Shown in pieces: positions 24,701 through 36,700 of a DNA stretch of 64,000 bases. The position numbers and the translations under genes were made by a program. The notes below the pieces were generated by a model. That model was not told where the DNA came from. It made no database searches and saw nothing but the letters and a program-made list of their open reading frames with translations. Numbering within the stretch: the stretch's first letter is position 1; each line of letters begins with the position of its first letter. This stretch comes from Bursaphelenchus xylophilus (Eukaryota > Nematoda > Chromadorea > Rhabditida > Aphelenchoididae), in the NCBI GenBank assembly GCA_904066235.2, contig CAJFCV020000006.1:1364001-1428000 (forward strand). The letters run 5' to 3'.

Positions 24701-27700
24701 GTTTCTGCAAAGCGCGAGCTGAGATTCTCGCATATATCTTAGAAAAAATAATTCTAAATTTGTGCCAAGTTTCATCAAAATCTGAGCGTCGCACTTGGAG
24801 TACTTCCCCTGTAAAATCTGAGCTTGCTTCTCAGGTAAGTACATTCCAAGTTACAGAACTACGCATGGCAAAGAGTCCTGAGAGTTTTACGCAACTTTGC
24901 ACTGTGCATTTTTTGCGATAAGTGCGTCGCTCTGGAAAAAAATCCATCTTGCACCGTGCATCCGGCCGAAAAAGTGGTTTTGCACAGTGCAATTCCGCGG
25001 TTTTTGCATTACCTCGCACAACTTCGCGGTCTAAGCAGAATTCAGGGCCGCGAAACGTTCCTAGGGATTTTTGTTGCTCTACTTTCATCTGTCGGGAAAA
25101 TAATGGTTTTTTCAATTTTTCCGCCAATTTATTGTTTGTAGTTGTACTGTCGGGAAAATAATGGGCACTTTGTCGCTCATGTCGCTTAGTTTTTCAATTT
25201 TTTCGCCAATTTGTTGTTTGTAGTTGTACTGTCGGGAAAATAATGAACACTTTGTCGCTCATGTCGCTGAAGTAAAAAAAATTGATTTTTACCGCGACAC
25301 GATTCATTTTCTCGGCGGTAATGCGATTTTCGAAGTGACAGAGTCTTTTTATATTACTTTATTCGAATTTTATCCCAATTTACCATGATATTTCACGATT
25401 TCTCCGCGAAAACATTATTTTTCATAAAGCTTTTTCCATTCCCTCCAAAAAATTTTCGCCCTCGATTTTCGGGCCCCGGAAGACATGGCCAAGCAATTAC
25501 CTGGCCAAAGCCTTTTTTGGCCAAAACTTTTTCCCCAAAACACCTATTTTTACTCTTCGAAATTAATCCTGAAGTAGTTTTTGTGCAAAAAAGTACTAAT
25601 CTTTTTTTTGTAAAATACATCCGTAAAAAATTTGGATGATGTCATCTGCATACAATTCCTCTAATTTTATTATTCCATATTTCTCCTTTCTTCTTCCGCA
25701 AAAAGACATATGGCCAAATGAATATTTATCTATATTCTTGCATTTTCCTTCGAGTTAATGAATCATCTCTCCGTCTTTACGGAAGAAATTTGACTTTTCC
25801 GGAGCGTTGCACAGTGCGGAGGAGGAAATGAAAAACTTGCACGGTGCGAAAATTGAAAATTTTATTTATTTTTTTTTGCACTGTGCGAAATTTAATTAGT
25901 GTCCAAAATGCACTGTGCGAATTTTTTATTTTTTTTGCACAGTGCGAAAACAAAAAAAAACCAAATTGTTTGCACCGTGCACAAAATTTTTCTTTTCTAA
26001 TTCGCACTGTGCAAAAAAATCTGCTTTTCTTTTCTTATCCGCACTGTGCAACTTTATAATTTATTTTTTGCACCGTGCGAAAACAAAAAATTTTATTTTT
26101 TTTGCACCGTGCGGAAAAAGAAAATTTTATTTTTTTTTGCACCGTGCGAAAACAAAAAAAATTTATTTTTTTTGCACTGTGCAGAAAAATTTCCATTTCT
26201 CATTGCGGCGCACAGTGCAAAAAAAGGTTTTAAAAAATTTGCACAGTGCAAAAAAAATTTCTTTTGTCATCAAGTTGCACTGTGCAAAGCAAATTCTTTT
26301 TCTTGTCGTGTCGCACTGTGCAAGAAAATTAAAAAAAATTTGCACTGTGCAAAAAATTTCAAAGCCCTTTTTCGTTTCAAAACTTGAAATTTTTCGATTT
26401 TTTGACCGCTCATATCCCTCCGTCTGACCAATTGGCCTGCGGCCGAAATACGAAGAAAAAACGACTTTCCGTGGTTTTAAATTGTTCTCCGTTGTTTAAG
26501 CCGAGCCCGCGGACCGAATTTAAGAAGAAGACAAAAGATTCCGGAAGCCGTTTTCAGGGGGCCAAAAACATTCGGCGGCTTTTTGTTGAGGACACAATGG
26601 GTGAGGGCGACATCAAAAGGGTTTCATTATTAGCGTTGGATGTCCGCGGAGGTCGGACGGCGAAATTATTTCGGACCGTTTTTTCGGCAAATTCCAATTC
26701 CGCCGGTGTGGGCTTGAGGGAGGATTGGGCGTGGAAAGTGTGGGTTTCGGGTGGTGTGTGGGTTGGAATTTGAGTTGGAATTAATTAATGGGTCAATAAA
26801 GGGGTTTTGTCACCATAAAAGGAGTTTTTTGATATCTTCTCGGCTTCGTTTTGAAGTTTAAAGCCAACAGCAGAAGTCATCAGAATTCGAGGCCCATATT
26901 TCGATGAAAGTTTGACAAATTTAGATAAAATTTTTTCTTAGAAAATTCGAGATTTGAGCTTGCGCGTTACAAACAATTGTTTTTTTACAATTATTTTTTG
27001 GTCAAAATCTGCAAAAATTTGAGAATTTTTTGTTTTTGCAAATTTTCGCATGAATATTTTCATTCGAGTTATTTTTCCACTCGAAATTGGCAAAAATATG
27101 GCCAAAAAAACTTTTCTCTGACCGCTCTCTACCTTCTCGTACGATCTCCTCGGGATATATTTGTTGAATACCTCGAGTTTGCTCTTTAATTATTGATCTC
27201 AAAAATCAATCTTACGTTAGTAATTGTAAAAATGAGCGCCTAAAAATTGTTTGAACTATGGCCATATGTCAAAATTTTTCGAAAAAATCATCTTACAGGA
27301 AAAAATTGAAACTTTTACCCTGGTCCTCTCTTACCACCCCGTTTTTCCTCCGACCACCCTAACTATGACCTCGTATTTTACCAGTCCATTCGCAAAGTCG
27401 CTGAAGTGATTTCAGCTAGACATGGCTCCGGCCCGAAATAGTTAAAATCCAGAATCTCGAAGCGAAAATTGGGTTTGATAATGAAAATAAACGAAATGTC
27501 ATGACTCAATTGGTTTTTTAAAGGTATTTTTGTTTTTAGGTAACTATGGAACACAGTATTTATCCATTTACATGATGATAGAAAAAAATTTGGTCATAAG
27601 GTGTTAGACTTGGGGAAACTTTCGTTTCAATGGGCCGGCCCGGGCCGGGCCGAAGCAAATTTAGAACGGGCCGGGCCGGGCCGACGGAAAATTTGAAACG

Positions 27701-30700
27701 GGCCGGGCCGGCCGGAACCCTTCAGGCCGACGGGCCGGGCCGAGATTTTTGGCCCGGGCCGGCCGACGAGCCATGTCTGATTTCAGCGACATGCACTATG
27801 CAAAAACTAAGGGGCATTTTGCACCGTGCAATGGTCTTTTTTGAGCTGTCGCTCGCATCCTGACTTTTTCGCACAGTGCAAACGCCAAAAAAAAGGCGAC
27901 ACTCACTGTGCGAAAACAAAAGCTCACATTGCACTGTGCGCTTGTTTTTTGCTTATGTCGCAGCAATATTTCCCCGCACAGTGCGAAACCCAAAAAAATT
28001 TGGAATGCACGGTGCAAGAAGAAGATTTTTTTCGCACAGTGCGGCGCATGACGAAAAGTCCGTGCACTTTATGAAACTCGAAATATTAATAGTACAAAGC
28101 CCGAATCCCCGTGCAAAGCCGCTGATCCTCCAGCCGTCTGGATTACCCTGAAATTCGTGAAATTCTGCCATTCCTGTGCACCCAATGATCCGACGCGATA
28201 ATAAAAGTTTAATCCGCGCGTTCCAATCCTTCAAAAAATCCGGCCGCGCAATTCGTTATTCATGGAATGGGGGGCGGGCGGAGCGAAAAAGTTTTTTGAA
28301 AAGAAAGTCCAAAGATGGTGATGTTGTTTCCATGGCCTGACTGTAGCACGAGTAGGTTACTGGTCTAAACAGCAGAGGGATTCTATTGTTTTTGGGTTTT
28401 AAATAGGGTTTTGTGAGGGCTTCAGAGGTCTTTGAAACGTAGAGAACTTTTGGAAATTTTTTTGTCGTAAAAATAATGTCGATTTATCAGTCTGTCGGGA
28501 AAATAATGTGGATTTTTATAATATGTCGGGAAAATACTGTGGATTTATCAGTCTGTCGGGAAAATAATGTGGATTTTTATAGTCTGTCGGGAAAATACTG
28601 TGGATTTATCAGTCTGTCGGGAAAATAATGTGGATTTTTATAGTCTGTCGGGAAAATACTGTGGATTTATCTGTCTGTCGGGAAAATAATGTGGATTTTT
28701 ATAGTCTGTCGGGAAAATACTGTGGACTTATCGGTATGTCGGGAAAATAATGAGGATTTATCGGTTTGTCAGGAAAATAATGAAGATTTATCACTCTGTC
28801 GGAAAAATAATGTGGATTTGTAGCAAAAAGATGTCTCGCCTCGTCCCAGTCGCTCGCCAAGTCTCCAGCGGCGGCTAACCACCTCGCGATTATGGGCGAT
28901 TCCAAGGCAAAATAAATCCACATTATTTTCCCGACAGCCTAATACTAGCCCTTCCTGAAAGTCGCCGGACTAAAATCAGCGAAATTCAAAGTGAGAAAAC
29001 AAAAGTTTACTTTGCACTGTGCGATTTCTTGCATTTTTCACCGTGCAATAGGCTTTTTCGGGCTATTGCTCGCACTTGACATTTTTCGCAAAGTTCAAGC
29101 GCCAAAAATCAGTTCGGCGAGTTTCCGGAAGGGCTAGAAGCCGAGACAAAAGGTTCTGATAATTTTGCATCGCGCGGATTTGCACGGTTTCAGCAGTCGC
29201 TACGCACCGTGCAAATTCTACGAACTTTATGGCGCGACTAGTACTAGTACCTATCGCTCCAGACTTGTAAATCTCAGCGTTCAGGTCCATCCCAGCCCGC
29301 CGGAATCTGCCCAAAGTTCAGGTTGGACCAGCGCTCTCTTTTTGCATCAGCCGAATTTTTGTAAACATATCTTTTTAATACCGCCAGATATTTTGTGGGC
29401 TTTATGCGCTAGCATAGTGAGAAACCGCGCCTAAACTTTTTGCCTCGCCTGGCATTACTTTTTTTCGATACGCCAAAGATCGCGCGGTCTTTCCCCAACC
29501 TTGCACTTTTGAGTAATTCATAAACTTTTTGAAACTCTCTCGCCAGCAATTGTCATCAAAAGACTTTATAAATACCCTTTGGACGATCTCAGGCCTTTAG
29601 AAAATGGACAAAAACTCTTTGAATATTATTTGGTATTATTTATTCTGACGTTTTCTTGGCTAAAAATAAAATTTTTTGTCAATTTTCCTCAAATTTCTAG
29701 TACAGGGTGTACCAATTTGGTGGCCCGATTTGAATTGGCTATAAGTTCTTTAATTTTGGGCCAAATTTTAAAATTCTTTTTTCCCTGAATCCCCAGACAT
29801 CCCCATTTTGTTTAATACCAAATATGTGGCAGGAGAACCGAAATCAAGATTAGGGCCGACAATTTTAACAACCGAAAACAGTGAAAGAAGGTACAGGGTG
29901 TACCAATTTGGTGGCCCGATTTGAATTGGCTATAACTTCTTTAATTTTGGGCCAAATTTTAAAATCCTTTTTTCCCTGAATCCCCAGACATCCCCATTTT
30001 GTTTAATACCAAATATGTGGCAGGAGAACCGAAATCAAGATTAGGGCCGACAATTTTAACAACCGAAAACAGTGAAAGAAGGTACAGGGTGTACCAATTT
30101 GGTGGCCCGATTTGAATTGGCTATAACTTCTTTAATTTTGGGCCAAATTTTAAAATCCTTTTTTCCCTGAATCCCCAGACATCCCCATTTTGTTTAATAC
30201 CAAATATGTGGCCGGAGTACAGAAATCTCGCCATCTTCGTCGCGAAGAACAAAAGATCTCAAAAAATGCCGAAAATCAGTCGTATCTTTTGAACGGTATA
30301 GATAGTTATGGCAAACCTAGGTTCATAAGGTTTAGAATTTCGTGTAGAATAGTTTGGAATTAAAAAACCCAAAGCGAATCCGCTCCTAAGGGGTGAAACC
30401 CGGAGGGCACAGATATGAAAATTTTGAAAATCCGCAAAGTTGGGGGGAAAGGTTTGGCCCTAAACAAAGATGAAATTCAATCTAAGTTTCGCAGTATAAG
30501 TTTTTTTGGTTCAACATGTTGCAACATAACATTCCATTTTTAGGGCCGACAATTTTAACAACCGAAAACAGTGAAAGAAAGTATTAGTTTTTCGTTGTTT
30601 ATCACTTTTTACTGTAGTCTACTAAAAGGGTATGTTATGTTTGGTATTAAACAAAATGGGGTTGTCTATGGAATCAGGGAAAAAAAGAATTTTAAAATTC

Positions 30701-33700
30701 GGCCCAAAATTAGAGAAGTTATGGCCAATTCAAATCGGGCCACCAAATTGGTACGCCCTGTATAATATCCGAGTTTCCTTCATCCATTTTCCGGGAGAGA
30801 TCGCTCAAATCCCGGTTGATTGATGCCCAATTAATCGTGTAGTCATTAAAAAAGCGGCCGAAATCTTGGGCCGGCTTCACTTTGATTAATTATTTGATTG
30901 TTTTCCGCTAAATCACGGGCCTGTCAAGCGAAATGAGAGAGAAATATACGAAAAGGTGGTTGTAAATTGACCGAGCTGGATGCTATTCTATTTGTCATGC
31001 GATAAAAGGTCGGAAAGTTCAAGTTTTCCACAAATTCCGGGCAGATTTATAAAAATATTTACCTTTTTTGCCAAAAGATATGGCTAAAAGTCAGTGAACT
31101 GTATGTTTTCGGGGACCAAAGCTCATGAAAGTCAACGTGTGAAGTCAGAACGGGGTAGTTAAGTACACAACAACAAGTTTTGGGCTTCTTGGCCGCTTTT
31201 GTTTCTCAAAGAAATTTATTTTTATTTTTTTTTGATTATTTTTTTTCTGGCAGAAAATCGGCGGAGATGGGGTGCAAAAAATATTTTGATTATTTTCATT
31301 TTTTTTGATAAAATAAAAAATTCAAAAAATAAAATTTTTTTTATTTTTCGGCATTTTTGGCCTAAAAATCGGTTTAAAAAAATTTTTAAAAAACATTAAA
31401 TTTTTTTAAAATTATTTTCTAATTAAAAAAAAAAATTAATTATTTTTATGATTTTATATTTTTCTACCAAAAATTCAGTTGCCATAAAATCCAAAAGTTT
31501 GAAAAAAATTAATATTATTTTTATGTTTTTCCGATAAAAATTTGGTCAACAAAAATTCAAAAAATCCTAAAAAATTTTTTTTTTTTTTTTTTTCATTATT
31601 TTAAAAATATTTTTACACCGAAAATTCAGCCCCCAAAAAATGCGAAAAATCGTAAAAAAATGTTATAATTTTTTTCATTATTTTTTAGATATTTATCTAC
31701 CAAAAATTCAGCCCCCAGAAATTCATAAAAAATTTCAAAAACCATAAAAAAATTGTTATCACTATTAATTTTTTTATTATTTTTTATTATTTTTTAAACA
31801 TTTTTCTACCAAAAATTCAGCCCCCAAAAAATGCCAAAAATCGTAAAAAAATGTTATTATTTTTTTATTTTTTTTTAGATATTTTTCTACCAAAAATTCA
31901 GTCCCCAAAAATTCAAAAAAAACCCCAAAAATCATAAAAAAATTGTTATCACTATTAATTTTTTTTATTATTTTTTAAATATTTTTCTCTCAAAAATGCA
32001 GTCCACAAAAATCAAAAAAAATATAATTACTTTTTTTATTTTTTTTTTATTTCTCTGCCAAAAATCCAGCCTCCAAAAAAATCCCAAAAATCTCATTAGT
32101 CTAATTAACGCACTTCCCCGCACTACAGCCAATTTCCCCTATTTTTGCGGATTTTTCCCCCGAAATTGGGTTCGTCTAGGAGAAGGGAGGGGGGGGTTGT
32201 TTAGGATATATAATTCTTTTTATTTTCGAGAGATTGAGTTTGGCTTTTTAAGGGCGTGGAAAATAATCTCAAGACCGGAGGGGAGTGAGTCGGAAAAGGC
32301 TTTTCATTAGGCCCCCAAATATTTATTTTCGCCCCGTTTTCGCGGCCAAATGAACATTGGCCTGGTTGGGGAGTTTTGTTGGTTACCTGACAATTTCTGT
32401 GGAAAAAAATAAAATTTTTATGAATTGGATTTGTTTTTTTTTTGGATTTTTCACCGATTTTTTGCAAATTTTTATGATTTTTAGGCTGAAAATGGCAAAA
32501 CAATGCATAATCTTAACTTGTTTCAAGTAAAAAAACACAAATTTAGCAAATTTTTATGATTTTTAAGCTGAAAATGGCAAATAAAATGCAGAATTTTAAC
32601 TTCAAAAAACAAAAAACGGCAAAAAATAGAATTGGATTTGTTGTTTTTTTTTTTAAATTTTTTACCGATTTTTTGCTTATTTTTATGATTTTTAGACTAA
32701 AAGTGCAGAATTTTAACTTTTTTTCAAATAAAAAAAAACAAAAATTTAGCAATTTTTTACGCTTTTTAGGCTGAAAATGGCAAAAATCGCATAATTTTAA
32801 CTTAAAAAAACAAAAATCGGCAAAAAATAGGATTGGATTTGTTTTTTTTTAAATTTTTTACCGATTTTTTGCAAATTTTTATGTTTTTTCGGCTGAAAAT
32901 GGCAAAAAAAAATGCAGAATTTTAACCTTTTTTCAAATAAAAAAAAACAAAACGGCAAAAAATGGGCTTGGATTTGTTTTTTTTTTGTATTTTTTACCGA
33001 TTTTTTGCAAATTTTTACGATTTTTATGCTGAAAATGGCAAAAATTTTGCATAATTTTAACTTTTTCCAAATAAAAAAAAACAAAACGGCAAAAAAATTT
33101 TAAAAAATAAGAAAAATTATTACTATTCCAAAAATAGTAATAATTTTTCTGTTCCCAAATTGTCGCTTTGCATGTCATGGCGAGCATTAAGTGCGGTTAT
33201 TTACGTAAGTAACCGAAAAAACGAAGGGGCACGAGCGTAAATAGGAAACCCCAACACTATTAATGAAGTCCCTGGGTGTTTTCTCGAAATTTATTTTGTC
33301 TTTTTGCATTTTTTTTTGGGAAAATGTTTTTTGCATAGAAATAAAAATGCTTTTTCTTAGAAAACTTATTTTTAGAAAAAATGATTTTTTTCATAGAAAA
33401 AAACATTTTTATTTTAGAAAAAAATGGTTTTCCCCTAGAAAGTGTAATTTTTAGTAAATTCGCGTATAATGATAACAAAAATTGATTTAAGACGGTAATT
33501 AGTTGTAAATTTTGTTAATTAGTAGTGTAAAATAGTAAGTGTAGTAACTTTTTGAGTGAGTATTGGGGACTGGGGTATTCGATGGTGCTGATTTCGAAAA
33601 CATAGGTCGTTTCTTGCGATTTTGACTTTTTTCTTAAGTAGTCTGTAAGTTAGTAGCAATTTTGAATTTTTGATTAATTGTTTAATTGAATATTCCTTCT

Positions 33701-36700
33701 GGTTCGTCAGAATTTGTCTGAAGTTATATAAGGGTTAACTCAAGTATGAGCAAGAAATCGATTTCAATCGACATTGAGGCATAAACAATACAAATTGCTT
33801 ACAGTACTATTTAAGAAAAAGTCAAAATCACAATAAACAAACTATGTTTTCGAAATCAGCACCATCGAATACCCCAGTCCCCAATACTTACTCAAAAAGT
33901 TACTAGTCTTACTATTTTACACTACTACTTAACAAAATTTACTACTAATTACTGTTTAAGATCATTTTTTTTATCATTATACGCAAATTTACTAAAAATT
34001 ACACTTTCTAGGGAAAAACCATTTTTTTCTAAAATAAAAATGTTTTTTTCTATGAAAAAAATCATTTTTTCTAAAAATAAGTTTTCTAAGAAAAAGCATT
34101 TTTATTTCTATGCGAAAAACATAGACCCTTTTTTTTGTTAGTATATTATTGTAGGCTGGTAGAGGAAGTGGTATACTGAAAGTGCGATGTTCAGATTTTG
34201 AACATTTTGTTAAAACTTGGTGCAAATTTAGAGTAATTTTTTGTAAGAAATATTCGAGATTTCTAGCTCGCGGTTTGCAAAAACAATCGAGATTTTTTGG
34301 TCGAAAGTTGGAAAAAAAATAAAATTTTTTTTTGCAAATTTTGGTATTTAAAGTTTCATGGCTATTTCTACTGTAGAGAGTGATGTTTCCACAAAAAATC
34401 AATTTTTTCCACTCAAAACTGGCAAAGATATAGCCAAAAAAAGTGTTTTCCTCTGTCTGACCGCTCTCCGCGTTTCGAGTGCTCTCTCGGCGGCAAAGAT
34501 CATTGAATAACTCGGAACTCCCTGCAAAGCGCGAGCTAAAACTTTCAGGAATTGATATGTGGCCAATGCCCAATGTTTGTGCAAAAAGAAAAAAAAATCT
34601 GAGCGCCGCACTTCGACTAGGCGAAAATTGCGAAAGTTTTACATTATTTCGCGAATTTTGGTATGAAAATTTTCCTGGCCGTTTCTACCGTAGAGAGTAA
34701 TATTTCCACAAAAAATCAATTTTTTCCACTCAAAACTAACAAAACTATGGCCAAAAATTCATTCTCTCATTTTTCTCTCTGACCGCTCTCCACGTTTCGC
34801 GTACTCTCTCAGCTAGATCGTTGAATATCTTTGGGGCCTGGGAATTACTTAAAATTACCGCCGTTCCCTTCCAAAACCGCATTTTTCGGCGCTGTTGTTT
34901 TGAAAGACCTATTCGGAAAATAAATTTTCTCTGCGTCTAGCCCATTTTTTGGCAAAAAAAAAGACGAGTTGGGTTTCGTCTTTTTTTCGGACCTGCACTT
35001 TCGAAATTAAAAAACGCCCCGTCCAGGTGGGGAACATTAAGGTTTTGGGGCGGAAAGCCCCATCCTTATGCTGTCATATGCGATTTGGAAGGGATTTGGT
35101 CACTTGCGAAGGTGAGAAGTCCAAAAATTTTTTTGATTTGAAATTTGACGGGACACATGGGTGAGGGGGATTTCTTTGGCTTGTCACTCCTTCCGGGAAA
35201 CTCCAGGAAACTTTTCCTACAGTCTCATTTTTGTATTTATCGGTCTGTCGGGAAAAAAACGGCGGAACGTCGCGCCTCGGAGTCGCTCGTCATCGCTTTG
35301 CGACTGCAAGCCGCGGCTTGGGATTTGGTGCGCGATAGCGGCGAGGCGAGACATTTTGCTGCGACGATCCGCCGTTATTTTTCCGACAGACTGATATAAC
35401 AAACAGAAAGAGACGAAAAAAAGTTTTTTACAGTTTATTTTTGAAATCTTGCGTACAGCGGCGGACCTGATCCAGTGGCAAAAAACGTACCATTTTGCAT
35501 CCGGGAAGTATCAAAAATGTGGCAAAATGCCTCCCTCTCCGAGTGAAAAGCTCCGATTTCAAAAGCACGCCTGCTATTTTTGTGAGTGAAAGGGCGCGCC
35601 CTTCAAAACGATTTTTTCACTTGGAAAAGGAAGCATTTTGCCACATTTTTGATCCTTCCCGGATGCAAAATGGAACGTTTTTTGCCACTGGATCAGGTCC
35701 CCCACTGTACGTAGAAACTAATAGAAAATCGCAAAGAATATGAGCGTCACACTCAAACCGCTTCTCCTGCTGGCCCAAAACATCAAAAAATCTTGTTTTT
35801 GATGTTCTTAAAGTCCGCCCGTCATATTCCCAAATCTCCCACCGATTTATTTACATGTCCTTAATTACTCCTTGTTTTTGATTTCGTTGTCTTTTTGTCA
35901 ATCTGTCGGAAAAATAATGAGCACAACGTCTGACATGACAAGGTAATCGCACTTTGCAGACATGTCATAACTTTCAGCTCACCTATCAGTCTGTCGAGAA
36001 AGTACTATTAGTATTTTCATAAAGTGCGTAGACATTTTCCGGATTTTATCGCAAACGCACAGTGCATTTTCTCCTTTTTCCGATTTATCGTCACGCACCG
36101 TGCATTTTCTCTGTTTTTCGCACAGTGCAAACTTGAAAAAGAGGGGTTTGCACAGTGCGAATGATTCGGCAAAACCGCGGCGACGCGGCTGAAAAAAGCT
36201 TATGTCGCGGCGAGATTTCGATGCACGGTGCGGAAAGTCAAAGTTCACGGTGCAAATTGGGGTTTGCACCGTGCATTTGAAACCCAGTGCGAACCCCTAA
36301 TTGAAAGTTTTTGACGCACCGTGCGAAAACTTTCAAACTTTTTTTGATGCACCGTGCGAAGACTTATGGTGAAATGCACCTATTGGGGGGTTTGCACCGT
36401 GCACTTTTGCCTTGTTTTCGGCTGCACAGTGCGAAAACCTGCAAAGTTTATTGGTGCACGGTGCGAAAACCAAACCGAAAATTTTTGATGCACGGTGCGG
36501 AAACTTGCCTCTTTTTTGCTGCACCGTGCGAAAATTTAAAAAAGAAGAGAAAATTTTTGATGCATGGTGCAAAAAATTTTCAAAATTTTTGATGCACGGT
36601 GCGGAAACCTGCAAAGTTTATTGATGCACAGTGCGAAAATCTAACCGAAAATTTTTGATGCACGGTGCGGAAACTTGCCTCTTTTTTGCTGCACCGTGCG

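Noticed and set aside
25915..26427. Frames rich in FCTVRKK / HCAK in GCAC-N-GTGC arrays
   Set aside because: The peptide pattern is a translation of the repeat motif; similar frames appear wherever the array occurs.
26384..26773. 129-codon plus-strand frame in a GC-richer island
   Set aside because: No domain, signal peptide or splice context; kept only as a possible non-coding island.
31996..33187. Frames of F/K/N-rich sequence in the AT-rich block
   Set aside because: They track A/T homopolymer runs and tandem repeats, with no splice sites or domains.
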